DNA of 37,802 bases from contig JAGWNX010000031.1 in the NCBI GenBank assembly GCA_028872955.1, positions 1 through 37,802 of the forward strand, in the 5' to 3' direction. Numbering within the stretch: the first letter of the stretch is position 1; each line of letters begins with the position of its first letter. Under the pieces are notes generated by a model, which made no database searches, was not told the DNA's origin, and saw only the letters and a program-made list of their open reading frames with translations. The position numbers were made by a program, and so were the translations under genes. Of the stretch, positions 1 to 7,996 are shown piece after piece. This stretch comes from Acidobacteriota bacterium. Lineage in GTDB: Bacteria; Acidobacteriota; Terriglobia; Terriglobales; Acidobacteriaceae.

Positions 1-509
1 ACGTTGTAGTAGCAGCCCTCGATGCGCGGAATCCAGCGTGCAGCGTAGCCCTGGATGCCATAGGCACCCGCCTTGTCCAGCGGCTCGCCACTGGCGATGT
101 AGTGATCCAGCTCGGCCGGGAGGATCTGGTCAAAGAAGACCTGCGTCACCACGACATCGCTGGCCACGCCAGCGGCGCTGACGACTGCAACCCCCGTAAG
201 CACCTGGTGGGTGCGGCCGGAGAGGTGCAGCAGCATGCGGCGGGCGTCGGCCGCGTCCGTGGGTTTGCCAAGCACCTGCCCCTGGCAGACCACGGTGGTA
301 TCTGCGCCCAGCACCTTGAGCCCGGGCTGTTCGCTGTGGCGTGCAAAGACGGCCTGCGCCTTCTCCACCGCCAGACGCTCCACGTACTGCGCTGGCTGCT
401 CGCCCTCCAGCAACGACTCGTCCACATCGGCCGACTCCACCGCAAACACCACTCCGGCCTGGGTCAGCAGCTCACGGCGACGTGGCGAAGCGGAGGCAAG
501 GATCACCAT
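1..509 (-). CDS. maf: Maf-like nucleotide pyrophosphatase (partial, 3' end outside window)
   Basis: Maf/YhdE-type nucleoside triphosphate pyrophosphatase, a cytoplasmic housekeeping enzyme that hydrolyses non-canonical or modified NTPs and is linked to septum formation. The translation starts MVILASASPRRRELL, the N-terminal Maf signature, followed by an ADTTVV segment, a KP..A.DARRML..LSGRTHQV.TG block and, near the window edge, SGEPLDKAGAYGIQG and IEGCYYNV. These are the family's conserved motifs in order. About 169 codons are visible and Maf proteins are usually near 190-200 aa, so roughly the last 20-30 residues lie off the window. The ATG at 509 follows the TGA of the mutarotase gene with one base between them (TGAGATGG), so the two are very probably translationally coupled. 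A GTG lies at the second codon, but ATG is preferred. Confidence 0.93.
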   Translation of the reverse strand, partial: MVILASASPRRRELLTQAGVVFAVESADVDESLLEGEQPAQYVERLAVEKAQAVFARHSEQPGLKVLGADTTVVCQGQVLGKPTDAADARRMLLHLSGRTHQVLTGVAVVSAAGVASDVVVTQVFFDQILPAELDHYIASGEPLDKAGAYGIQGYAARWIPRIEGCYYN

Positions 510-510
510 C

Positions 511-1416
511 TCACACCTTCTCAGTCCGGATATGCGCGGCCATCGTGTGGGTATGGCCGGGCTCCAGCGTAATCCGGTTGGCGCCTGCGTTGACCGTCTC
601 GACGCAGAGCATCTCGTGCCACTCGTCCGCCGCCATGTCCGGCAGCTCGCGCCAGGGATTGAAGACGACGGTCGTGTTGGAGTTGGTCTTCTCGTTCACA
701 ATGCGCCGACGTCCCGCCTCATCGTGTAGGACGCATGTAGCCGTGGTATTGGCATACACGCGATCCGTAAATCCGGTAAAGCGCAGCGGCGCGCCCAGCG
801 CGGGCTTCAGCTTGAAGTTGTCCGTCTTGTCGATGAAGGCTGTCGGCTCCAGCCCGGTCACGCTCACCTCGTGCACATCCACCACGCTGAAGTAGGTGTG
901 CATGGCCTCTTCGAACTCCAGCGGTGCGGCGCTGTCGTTGGCCACGGTCAGTCGCATCACCAGTTCGCGGCCGATTACCAGCTCATGCACCAGGCGGAAG
1001 TTGTCAAAGCCCATATGGCTGCTCATCGCCGTAGGGCCCAGCGTCATGGTCAGGTGCAGGTCATCGCCGGCCAGCGCGGCAAAGGCGACCGTCCAATCCT
1101 GAATGCGCGCAAAGCCATGCGACGGACCGGGCTTGCCATCGACGCGGTCCTGCTTGCTATCGGTAGCAAACCACGGAAACGCCAGCGGCACGCCGCCACG
1201 GATCGGCTTGCCGGGCTCCAGGTCGCTCTTGCGGCTCAGGAAGATGACCGGCGCCTCGCCCGTGGGCTGCCACGCGGTAAGGTGCGCGCCCTGCAGATAC
1301 ACCGTTGCGGTAGCGGCAGGCGTTGTGACCTGCGCGTAGACCAGCCCGCCGGGATGCTGGTGAAACTCCAGCACGCCGCCAATTCCAAAGTGTTCGTTCA
1401 GCTCTGCTACCGTCAT
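511..1416 (-). CDS. D-hexose-6-phosphate mutarotase (YeaD-like aldose 1-epimerase family)
   Basis: 301-aa cytosolic enzyme expected to interconvert alpha and beta anomers of hexose 6-phosphates such as glucose 6-phosphate. The beta-sandwich family signatures are present: GGVPLAFPWF (74-83), HGFARIQDW with His100, MHTYFSV with His173, and a late Glu273 in CVETVNAG. The two His and the Glu match the acid/base set of the YeaD branch of galactose-mutarotase-like proteins. Length is normal for the branch. The ATG at 1416 has a purine-rich GGAGAG about five bases upstream. It is followed almost immediately by maf on the same strand, so the pair is likely one transcript. Specificity for glucose 6-phosphate rather than another hexose phosphate is an inference from family resemblance. 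Confidence 0.9.
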   Translation of the reverse strand: MTVAELNEHFGIGGVLEFHQHPGGLVYAQVTTPAATATVYLQGAHLTAWQPTGEAPVIFLSRKSDLEPGKPIRGGVPLAFPWFATDSKQDRVDGKPGPSHGFARIQDWTVAFAALAGDDLHLTMTLGPTAMSSHMGFDNFRLVHELVIGRELVMRLTVANDSAAPLEFEEAMHTYFSVVDVHEVSVTGLEPTAFIDKTDNFKLKPALGAPLRFTGFTDRVYANTTATCVLHDEAGRRRIVNEKTNSNTTVVFNPWRELPDMAADEWHEMLCVETVNAGANRITLEPGHTHTMAAHIRTEKV

Positions 1417-1464
1417 CGTCTCTCCGTGGCCCTGTTGTTGCGGTGCTGCCAGCCCCTGCTCATC

Positions 1465-2256
1465 CTAAATCTGCGAGTAGCTGGTGGGGGTCAGCACCAG
1501 ATTGGTGATGTTGCTGACGATCGCCTCGTAGGCGTAGCGCTCGCTGCCGGAGAGCTTCTTCCACTCTGGCGCCGTGCGGAAGGTGTTCCAGCACGAGTCC
1601 AGGTGCGCCATATCCTCAAAGGTCAGCATGTAGGTCAGATTGGGCAGGTTGGTGCCCACCAGGGAGTCGCTGTACAACACCTGGCCAAAGCCCGACGCCT
1701 GGAAGATCTCAAACTCGCCGTGGTGGAACATCTCCACCTTGCGGACGTGCGCGGCATAGCTGGGGCTCTCATACCGGCGCAGCTGGAAGATGCGCTTCTG
1801 CTTCGGGTCGGGCGGCGTCATCTTCGGCCAGCCCTCAAAGGCGAGGTGCAGCGAGCTCTCGACGCGCAGAAACGAAGGTGCCGTGGCCGGCGCGGCCCAG
1901 AAGGGCGCCGCCTTCTGCATAAACTCCTCGTCACGCGCCAGCAGCAGGTCGACCGTCACCAGCTTCTCCACGTCGGTCGAGGGCATCAGCACCACCAGCG
2001 TCGGCGTGTCCGGGCCAAAGGTTACGTTCATCACGCCGACGGGGCCGATCCCCATGCGGTTGAGCGCAGGAATCAGCGCCTCGGCCACAAAGGTATCGGT
2101 CAGCTTGACCTGCGGGCCGCTCTGCAGGTGGAAGCGCCGGAACTGGTAGTACTCGCGGGCCTTGCCGTTGCTGTTGCGCGTCTCTGCGTTTGCCTGCCCT
2201 GCTGCTGCTGCCGTCATGGCGGCTACTGAACCTGCGAGAAACTCCCGTCGCTCCAC
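1465..2256 (-). CDS. Exported NIPSNAP-domain protein
   Basis: 263-aa protein with two tandem NIPSNAP-like (dimeric alpha/beta barrel) modules. The first begins at YYQFRRFHL and runs to about residue 125; the second begins at IFQLRRYESPS and contains TYMLTFEDMAHLDSCWNTF. The family has no single known reaction. The GTG at 2256 is chosen because AGGAGG lies four bases upstream and because it gives VERREFLAGSVAAMTAAAA, a twin-arginine-like signal (RREFL followed by an Ala-rich segment ending near AQANAE). A longer reading to 2499 would overlap the neighbouring dehydrogenase. Export as a folded protein through Tat is therefore likely. It sits between a mutarotase and a 2-hydroxyacid dehydrogenase, which does not reveal its role. 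Confidence 0.85.
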   Translation of the reverse strand: MERREFLAGSVAAMTAAAAGQANAETRNSNGKAREYYQFRRFHLQSGPQVKLTDTFVAEALIPALNRMGIGPVGVMNVTFGPDTPTLVVLMPSTDVEKLVTVDLLLARDEEFMQKAAPFWAAPATAPSFLRVESSLHLAFEGWPKMTPPDPKQKRIFQLRRYESPSYAAHVRKVEMFHHGEFEIFQASGFGQVLYSDSLVGTNLPNLTYMLTFEDMAHLDSCWNTFRTAPEWKKLSGSERYAYEAIVSNITNLVLTPTSYSQI

Positions 2257-2348
2257 ACTGCCTCCTCGCCGCTGTCGTAGACCGCGCGGCACCACCAAAG
2301 CATATAGGTACGACCAATCTCGTGTCAGCCTGTCGGCGTGGAAAAGCG

Positions 2349-3326
2349 CTAGTACCCCTCGGGCCCGACGATGTTCTCCAGCGGCTGCCCGGCGATGTAG
2401 CGGCGCACCTGCTCCGCGCCGAACCGGAAGGCGCGATGGATAAACTGGGGCGTGGAGCCACCGATGTGTGGGGTAATCAGGCAGTTTGGCGCGGTCCACA
2501 GCGGATGGCCCAGGGGCAGCGGCTCGGGGTCGGTCACGTCCAGCGCCGCGCGAACGTGGTGTCGGCGCAGCGCGTCCACCAGGGCATCGGTGACGACCAC
2601 CGGGCCGCGTGCCGCGTTGACCAGCAGCGCACCACGCTTCATCAGCGCCAGCTCGGTCGCGCCGATCAGGCCACGCGTCTGCGGCGTGGAGGGCACAATG
2701 AGCACGACGACATCCGCCTGCGGCAGCAGACCGTGCAGTGCGTCGCCGGGATGCACCTCGGGGTTCTCGCGAGCCTGGCGTGCCACGCGCAGCACGTTGA
2801 CCCCGAAGGGTGCCAGGCGCGACTCAATGGCGGCACCGATGGAGCCGTAGCCCACGATCAGCACGGTCTTGCCGGCGAGGTCTTCGCCCAGCACGCGATA
2901 CAGGCCGGCAGCCAGGCCGGGCTCAGCCATCAGCTCCGTCGGCGCGGTGGCAAAGCCCTTCCACTCCTGCCGGTGCTGCAGGTCGCGATAGACGGGCAGG
3001 CGCTTCATGACGGCGAGAATCGCCGAGAGCACCCACTCCGAAGCGGAGACGTCGTGGATGCCGCGGCCGTCGCACAACGTAATCTCCGGTGGCAGCCATG
3101 GAGTAATCCAGTCCACACCAGCCATCATGGACTGCACCACCTTGACGCCGCGCAGCCGACGGAAGGTAGCCTCTGCGCCTTTGCGCGCAAACGGCACCAT
3201 CCAGAAGTCGACGTCCAGCACGTCGCCCTCTTCCGCACGGCGCGGAATGCGCACCACCTGAGCCCCGGCCGGCATGTCTGCCAGCAACTCCTCTGCTACT
3301 GCCTCATCTACGCCAACACGAACCAT
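2349..3326 (-). CDS. D-isomer-specific 2-hydroxyacid dehydrogenase
   Basis: 325-aa NAD(P)H-dependent oxidoreductase of the D-2-hydroxyacid dehydrogenase family, which interconverts 2-keto acids and D-2-hydroxy acids. A Rossmann motif VGYGSIG is at 158-164. The catalytic triad is intact: Arg240 in VNAARGPVV, Glu268 in DPEPL and His287 in ITPHIGG. The N-terminal substrate domain contains the family segment MMAGVDWI near 68-74. The sequence resembles the glyoxylate/hydroxypyruvate reductase or phosphoglycerate-dehydrogenase-like branches without the C-terminal ACT domain of SerA, so the substrate cannot be set from sequence. The ATG at 3326 has no strong Shine-Dalgarno. The gene is followed on the same strand by the NIPSNAP gene after about 90 bases. 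Confidence 0.9.
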   Translation of the reverse strand: MVRVGVDEAVAEELLADMPAGAQVVRIPRRAEEGDVLDVDFWMVPFARKGAEATFRRLRGVKVVQSMMAGVDWITPWLPPEITLCDGRGIHDVSASEWVLSAILAVMKRLPVYRDLQHRQEWKGFATAPTELMAEPGLAAGLYRVLGEDLAGKTVLIVGYGSIGAAIESRLAPFGVNVLRVARQARENPEVHPGDALHGLLPQADVVVLIVPSTPQTRGLIGATELALMKRGALLVNAARGPVVVTDALVDALRRHHVRAALDVTDPEPLPLGHPLWTAPNCLITPHIGGSTPQFIHRAFRFGAEQVRRYIAGQPLENIVGPEGY

Positions 3327-3394
3327 GCCAAGAGTCTGCCTTATCCCTGTCCTACTGGTCTATTCCGCTGGAACGTCCACATGGCAGCAACCCG

Positions 3395-4474
3395 CTAACG
3401 CCCCTGCATGAGGGTGATGAACTCGCGATAGAAGGCGGCTGTATCCAGGTCCTGCTGCACATGCACCAGCTGCACACCGGTGGCGGGCTTGCTGGTGGCT
3501 GTCCAGGTCAGGGTGTCGCCGTACCCCGGGCCGCGCGTCAGGTCCACATCCACGTAGAGCAGTTGCTCCCGGGTGATGATCTTCGGATCGAGCCAGGCGA
3601 CTGCCGCCAGCTCATCCCACAGGTAGTAGAACTCGCCGGTATACGCGGCCAGGTACTCTGCCGAGGGCGTGTGCGCGCTGGCGATCTGGGTCAGCATGTC
3701 GCGGGTGAACTGGGTCTTGATGGAGATGTCGACGGTGGTCAGGTCTACCCGCGGCCAGGGCGCGTGCAGCACAATGTGCGCGGCCTCAGGATCGAACCAG
3801 AAGTTGAACTCGTGCCGCGGATTGTTCGCAAACTCCGGGTCAGTGGTCTGCGGCAAGACGCTGCCGCCCATCACCACCAGCCCCTGTGACAGCGAGGCAA
3901 ACTCCGGGTCAAGGCGCAGCGCCAGGGCGATGTTGGTCAGGGGCCCGGCCGCGTAGACGGTGACCTGGTGCGGATGCGCGTGCACCTGCCGGATGAGGAA
4001 GTGCGCGGCATCCTCGGCCAGCGGCTGCGTGGTGGGCGAGCCCTCCTGCAGCGGCGGCACCACCAGCGGTGCGTGATAGGGCTGGCGGCTGGTGCCCTGG
4101 GCCAGGTCGCCCCAGGCGCCGTACCAGGGATGCGTGCCGTAGATGCTCTGCTGCAGGCGCGACTCCGCCTCGTCGCGCACCAGCGGGTAGATGGCCCCGG
4201 GCACTACGGGCACGTCGGTGTGATGGGTCAGCTCCAGCATGCGCAGCGTGTGCTGCACCTCTTCCGGCTCCCAGGCGTTGCCGCTCACCATGGTGATGCC
4301 CAGCACCTGCACGTGGGGCGCATTCAGCAACGCCAGCATCGCCATCTGGTTGGAGCCCGCAGGCCCGGAGCCATCCTGATCGACCAGCACCAGCCGCTGC
4401 TGCGCCAGCGTGGACCCAGCCAGCATTGGAACCGCCAGCACCGCAAGCGCAGAGCACCGCGCCCATCGCCGCAT
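3395..4474 (-). CDS. Exported nucleoside hydrolase-like protein with altered metal site
   Basis: 359-aa protein of the inosine/uridine-preferring nucleoside hydrolase fold, whose members cleave the N-glycosidic bond of nucleosides using Ca2+. The N-terminus MRRWARCSALAVLAVPMLAGSTLA is a signal peptide, so it should act outside the cytoplasm. Fold-typical segments are VLGITMVSGNAW (57-68), VYAAGPLTNIALAL, VMGGS and HEFNFWFDPEAAHIVL. The usual N-terminal metal-binding motif DTDxGxDD is changed to VDQDGSGPAGSNQ: Asp32 and Asp34 remain, but the paired aspartates are replaced by Ser-Asn after a short insertion. A late WDELAAVAWLDP segment may correspond to the second metal ligand region. The ATG at 4474 is preferred because upstream candidate starts (4507, 4534) lie inside a strong hairpin that looks like the terminator of the preceding gene. 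Activity on ordinary nucleosides is uncertain. Confidence 0.85.
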   Translation of the reverse strand: MRRWARCSALAVLAVPMLAGSTLAQQRLVLVDQDGSGPAGSNQMAMLALLNAPHVQVLGITMVSGNAWEPEEVQHTLRMLELTHHTDVPVVPGAIYPLVRDEAESRLQQSIYGTHPWYGAWGDLAQGTSRQPYHAPLVVPPLQEGSPTTQPLAEDAAHFLIRQVHAHPHQVTVYAAGPLTNIALALRLDPEFASLSQGLVVMGGSVLPQTTDPEFANNPRHEFNFWFDPEAAHIVLHAPWPRVDLTTVDISIKTQFTRDMLTQIASAHTPSAEYLAAYTGEFYYLWDELAAVAWLDPKIITREQLLYVDVDLTRGPGYGDTLTWTATSKPATGVQLVHVQQDLDTAAFYREFITLMQGR

Positions 4475-4500
4475 CTCGCGCCAACTGCTTACCAAAGGAA

Positions 4501-4543
4501 AGAGCATGGATGCCCTCAGCATATCAAAGGGCATCCATGCTCT
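4501..4543 (-). terminator. Strong hairpin terminator after the phosphoesterase gene
   Basis: Perfect 15-bp inverted repeat: AGAGCATGGATGCCC at 4501-4515 and its exact complement at 4529-4543, with a 13-base loop. It lies 24 bases beyond the stop codon of the minus-strand phosphoesterase (4568). In that direction it is followed by TTCCTTT, a weak U-rich tail, so it fits an intrinsic terminator. It also sits just upstream of the nucleoside-hydrolase-like gene, where it could separate the two transcription units. Confidence 0.7.
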
Positions 4544-4567
4544 GGACGCGACCGCACTGCGCGGCTG

Positions 4568-5827
4568 TTAGTCGCGGTGGCAGCTGCCAAACTGGTCGTG
4601 CGTGGTGGTCTGCAGGTCCGAGTTCACGCAGCCGAAGAAGCCCTCCAGCCCGGGCGCTCCGGCGTAGCCCAGGTACCCCTTCGTCTCGAAGATGTCTTCG
4701 AGCGTCTTGAGCATGGAGTAGTGATTGAACGGCGTGTTGGAGACCGTGCCCGGCTTCAGAAAGGGCGAGAGCAGCACCGCGCCGGTGCGGTCGCCACCGT
4801 AGTTGCCATAGACCAGCGTGTACGGCCCGATGGTGGAGGTCTGCGGGAAGGTGGCGGCGTTGGGGCCGGGCTGCTCGCTGCAGCAGAGCTGGCCCGGGAA
4901 GGTGATGGTGATGCCGCCGGAGCTGCTCTTGCCTACGGTATAGCCACCTTCGTCAAAGGTGATGATCAGCAGACCATCCTCCTTGTACGCCTCCGACGCC
5001 GTGATGATGGGCACCCACTTCTGCAGAAAGGCATCGGCCGAGACCAGCCCGCCGGGCGCGCCGGTGACGCAGGGCGCGTCGTGGCCGTCGTTGCACAGGT
5101 TGGGCGTAATGTAGACCAGGTTCGGCGTGCTCCGTTCGCTGCTCAGGTCGGCCTGCAGCTGGTTGAGGTTGACGACGTTGTGGCCGCAATCGCCGGAGTC
5201 CAGGATGGAGTGGAAGTACACGAAGGGATTGTGGCGCGAGGCATACTGATCGCCCTGAGGCACGCTGGCCGAGGGCTTCTCGGCGGCCTGGGTAAGATCG
5301 GCCGTGTTCAGTGCGGGGTGGCCGCAGGTGGCCGACTCGCGGCTGGGATCGTTGCCCATGTCCTCCATGTAGCCGCGCCAGCTCTTGCCGACCTCTTTCA
5401 GCTGGTCCGGCAGCGTCTTGATGCTGGCCGGGTACACGCAGCCGTTGCCGATGGCCTGGCCGTCGGCCGTGACGCCCGCGCCGGTGGCAACAAAGTCACT
5501 GTAGGTGGTGCAGTCCGCATGGTTGGCCAGCGTGCCGGCCTGCCCGCTGATCATCGAGATGTAGTTATCCAGGCTGACGTGGCCGGTGCCGTAGTACTGC
5601 GTCAGCAGAACACCCTGCGCGGGCAGCGTCTGCGAGAGATACGGCGCCTTGGAGCCCGGCCCAAAGGTGGTGGTGTAGCCCTCGTTCTCCAGCACAATCA
5701 CAAAGACGTGGCGGATGGCATGGCCCTCGTGGCCGTACCCATCCTCCGCCAGAACCGGCGCCACACCCAACATCAACATCACCAACACAGCTACGCTACG
5801 GCGCAGCCACACACAAGCAGAGTTCAT
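4568..5827 (-). CDS. Secreted phosphoesterase (phospholipase C / acid phosphatase AcpA superfamily)
   Basis: 419-aa secreted hydrolase of the phosphoesterase family (PF04185 type) that includes non-haemolytic phospholipase C and AcpA acid phosphatases. Residues 1-27 form a signal peptide (MNSACVWLRRSVAVLVMLML followed by GVAPVLA). Family motifs are VIVLENEGY (44-51) supplying Glu-Asn, GTGHVSLDNYISMISGQ (80-96), NLCNDGHD (243-250), ITFDEGGY (289-296) and, near the C-terminus, VLLSPFLKPGTVSNTPFNHYSMLKTLEDIF. These match the metal and phosphate positions of the family. The ATG at 5827 has AGGAG eight bases upstream, which favours it over in-frame starts at 5845 and 5890. A role in phosphate scavenging from organic phosphates in soil is an inference. 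A 13-bp palindrome (GCAGGT-G-ACCTGC, 5860-5872) lies in its leader and could be an operator. Confidence 0.88.
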   Translation of the reverse strand: MNSACVWLRRSVAVLVMLMLGVAPVLAEDGYGHEGHAIRHVFVIVLENEGYTTTFGPGSKAPYLSQTLPAQGVLLTQYYGTGHVSLDNYISMISGQAGTLANHADCTTYSDFVATGAGVTADGQAIGNGCVYPASIKTLPDQLKEVGKSWRGYMEDMGNDPSRESATCGHPALNTADLTQAAEKPSASVPQGDQYASRHNPFVYFHSILDSGDCGHNVVNLNQLQADLSSERSTPNLVYITPNLCNDGHDAPCVTGAPGGLVSADAFLQKWVPIITASEAYKEDGLLIITFDEGGYTVGKSSSGGITITFPGQLCCSEQPGPNAATFPQTSTIGPYTLVYGNYGGDRTGAVLLSPFLKPGTVSNTPFNHYSMLKTLEDIFETKGYLGYAGAPGLEGFFGCVNSDLQTTTHDQFGSCHRD

Positions 5828-5935
5828 CCTGGACGCTCCTGTCATCGACTTCGCACCGGGCAGGTGACCTGCTGGAGCGATCCCCACCAAGGTACGGCCG
5901 GTATGTAACGGGACGATGAGCAGAGGATGAAAAGG

Positions 5936-6649
5936 CTACGTCTGCGTGCGCTGCCGGGCCGCCGTGGGACAGAGCCCGGCCAGCGGACAGACGCGGCAAC
6001 GAGGATTCTCAAAGACGCAGATGGTCTGCCCCAACCGCTTGACCAGCTGGTGATGCTCGTCCAGTTGCTCGGCGGTCCACTCCGGCGGTACCAGGCGCAT
6101 CAGCCGCTCCTCGGTGGTGGCGGCGTCGGCGCGCGGCGTCAGCCCCAGACGCTGGGTTACGCGCAGGTGGTGCGCATCCACGCTGATGGCGCGGCGACGC
6201 AGCGTGCTGAAGTTGACCACTGCCGCGCTCACCTGCGGTCCCACCCCCGGGAACTGCTGCAGCCAGCTGCGGATCTTCTCCGTGCGGTACTGGGCCAGAA
6301 AGTCGAGTGTCAGCCGGCCGACGCGCGCGGTGATCTGCTCCAGCGTAGCCTTCAGGTGCAGCGCCTTCTGCTCCGCAAACGTCACGGCCTCCAGAGCACG
6401 CTCGATCTCACCCAGCGGCGCATCGCGCAGCTCGTCCCAGGTGGTGTAGCGGGCGCGCAGCTCACGCAGCACCTGTTCGCTCACCTCAGTCGGCGTGCGG
6501 ACCGCCAGCATGGAGTAGATGAGCTGGGAGAGCGGGTCGCGTACCTCCCGCGCGGGTGGCTGGCCAAAGTGCTGCACCAGCTCGCGCTGCACCTGCTGCA
6601 GGCGTCCATCCGCACCGGGGCGCAGCTCTTGAAAGAGCACCTCGGTCAT
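5936..6649 (-). CDS. Endonuclease III-like DNA glycosylase with 4Fe-4S cluster
   Basis: 237-aa protein of the helix-hairpin-helix DNA glycosylase superfamily (base excision repair). The hairpin is FPGVGPQVSAAVV, the catalytic Asp is Asp158 in SVDAHH, and the C-terminal cluster motif C-X6-C-X2-C-X5-C is perfect (CVFENPRCRVCPLAGLC). In E. coli Nth the position after GVGR is the catalytic Lys120; here it is Gln139, so the bifunctional lyase chemistry of Nth is not expected and the protein may be a monofunctional glycosylase or have a different substrate. The SAQATD segment of Nth is also replaced (LAVRTPTE). The ATG at 6649 has AGAGGG eight bases upstream and is chosen over the GTG at 6658. It is slightly longer than Nth (about 211 aa) and is probably a divergent paralogue rather than the canonical nth. 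Confidence 0.88.
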   Translation of the reverse strand: MTEVLFQELRPGADGRLQQVQRELVQHFGQPPAREVRDPLSQLIYSMLAVRTPTEVSEQVLRELRARYTTWDELRDAPLGEIERALEAVTFAEQKALHLKATLEQITARVGRLTLDFLAQYRTEKIRSWLQQFPGVGPQVSAAVVNFSTLRRRAISVDAHHLRVTQRLGLTPRADAATTEERLMRLVPPEWTAEQLDEHHQLVKRLGQTICVFENPRCRVCPLAGLCPTAARQRTQT

Positions 6650-6713
6650 GGGGCACACCCTCTGCGACAGCGGCCCACGGCAATGCGAGTCCGGAATGCT
6701 TGGATCACTGCTC

Positions 6714-7949
6714 TTATTCTACGGTTGCCGCGCCTGCGGTCTGGGGGCGATGCCACACCAGGGTTTCGTCCAGCATCACCTTCAACAGAAACTCAGGCTC
6801 TGTGTCGTCCTTGGGCGCGAAGGGACGCAGGAGCGCGCGCGGCAGCCGGTGCCGCACGGCCACCAGGTCTGTCCACACCTCAGGCACCATCGAGTTTCGA
6901 ATGGAGTGGGTGGTTCCAGCCTGAAAGTAGAGCCGCTCCATGCGGTGCTCCACCATGTACTCCAGCAGATACAGGCGCATCAGCACGCTCAGGGAGTAGT
7001 CGGGCAGGTCATGACGATTCATCTGCCACTCGATCTCGACGCGGCCCGCGCGCTCGCGACCGCCGATCAGGCTGAGCCACCGGCCATCGGCTGCACGCAG
7101 ACCGAGATACAGCCGGTTCTCGGCAAAGCGGGTAGCCGCCTCAAACCGCCACGCGGCCAGGCTCTCCGGTGCCGGATACGGCCCAAGCCGATTCATCTGC
7201 AGAAACTCGTCGCGCTCCACTACCGGGTTGACCACCAGCACCGCGCCCAGGTCGGCCTCGCCACGCCGCTTGTACAACCGCATGTTGCGCCGGGTGTGCT
7301 TGCCCAGTTGCGCCAGGGTGTCGTCAATCTCCGGCAGGATGGGCAGGTAGCCCGTCATCGGCCGCGGCTGCATCGTCCAGGAGCCGCGCATGCCGGCCAG
7401 CGCCGCCTCTGCCTCGCAAGGTTCCGCTGCCACCTGCTGCAGGCAGGCGATGTGCGCGACCAGTGCCCCGGAACGCAGCAGTGCCGCCGCGGCGTGCAGC
7501 CCAACCAGCCAACGGGCATCGGGCGGTGCCAGCACACAGCGCTCCGCACCATGGTAGTCCGCCGTAAAGACGCGGGTTGCCAGGCCCCGCACCACGGTCT
7601 CATACACCAGCACGGCACCGGAGACGCCGGGCGTGTTGACCCACAGCAGCGTGGGCCGCTTGTTGCGGAAGCCCGGCCGCTCCAGCAGGTATGTCAGGTC
7701 ATCCAGCGCTGCTGCCTGCCCGCAGCTGCGGCTAAGCGCGGCCAGGCGGCTGGCCTGCGCCAGTACCGCCTGGCGGCCACGGTACAGCACCACCCCTGCG
7801 GCGTCGGGTGCCCGCTCGACTGCGGTCTCTGGAGTCCAAATCGTTGTCTGCATGCGGTAATCGGCAGTGCGGGCATACCGCCGCCACGCGTCCAGCGCTC
7901 TGGCAGGGTCGTGCACCGCTCTCAACCAAATGCTAACCGGGCCGGGCAC
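6714..7949 (-). CDS. GNAT-type acetyltransferase, CelD/BioF2-like
   Basis: 411-aa protein with the look of CelD/FemAB-type N-acyltransferases. A C-terminal acetyltransferase-like half starts near KHTRRNMRLYKRR and includes WLSLIGGRERAGRVEIEWQMNRH, YSLSVLMRLYLLEYMVEH and YFQAGTTHSIRNSMVPEVWTDL, the layout of BioF2-like acetyltransferase domains that join acyl groups to amines in polysaccharide or peptidoglycan-like substrates. The N-terminal half is Ala/Arg-rich and unassigned. The start is a GTG at 7949, the first possible start after an in-frame stop; no convincing Shine-Dalgarno is present, and Met33 is an alternative. A 14-bp perfect palindrome lies 32 bases upstream. The substrate is unknown. 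Its neighbour is a phospholipid-synthesis gene, which is compatible with envelope work but proves nothing. Confidence 0.72.
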   Translation of the reverse strand: MPGPVSIWLRAVHDPARALDAWRRYARTADYRMQTTIWTPETAVERAPDAAGVVLYRGRQAVLAQASRLAALSRSCGQAAALDDLTYLLERPGFRNKRPTLLWVNTPGVSGAVLVYETVVRGLATRVFTADYHGAERCVLAPPDARWLVGLHAAAALLRSGALVAHIACLQQVAAEPCEAEAALAGMRGSWTMQPRPMTGYLPILPEIDDTLAQLGKHTRRNMRLYKRRGEADLGAVLVVNPVVERDEFLQMNRLGPYPAPESLAAWRFEAATRFAENRLYLGLRAADGRWLSLIGGRERAGRVEIEWQMNRHDLPDYSLSVLMRLYLLEYMVEHRMERLYFQAGTTHSIRNSMVPEVWTDLVAVRHRLPRALLRPFAPKDDTEPEFLLKVMLDETLVWHRPQTAGAATVE

Positions 7950-7980
7950 TTGGATGAAGCTGAGCTTGGCGGTCAGGGAT

Positions 7981-7994
7981 GCAACTTAAGTTGC
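7981..7994. promoter_or_regulatory. 14-bp palindrome upstream of the acetyltransferase gene
   Basis: GCAACTTAAGTTGC is a perfect 14-bp palindrome 32 bases before the GTG start of the acetyltransferase. Length and position suit a dimeric regulator site. Its core ACTTAAGT recurs at 11011-11018, just after the -10-like box of the lipoprotein gene. No cognate regulator is visible in the window. Confidence 0.35.
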
Positions 7995-7996
7995 GC

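Noticed and set aside
3968..5908. Long plus-strand open frame across the nucleoside-hydrolase-like and phosphoesterase genes
   Set aside because: It spans two real minus-strand genes and their terminator, and its translation has no recognisable family pattern, so it is a composition shadow.
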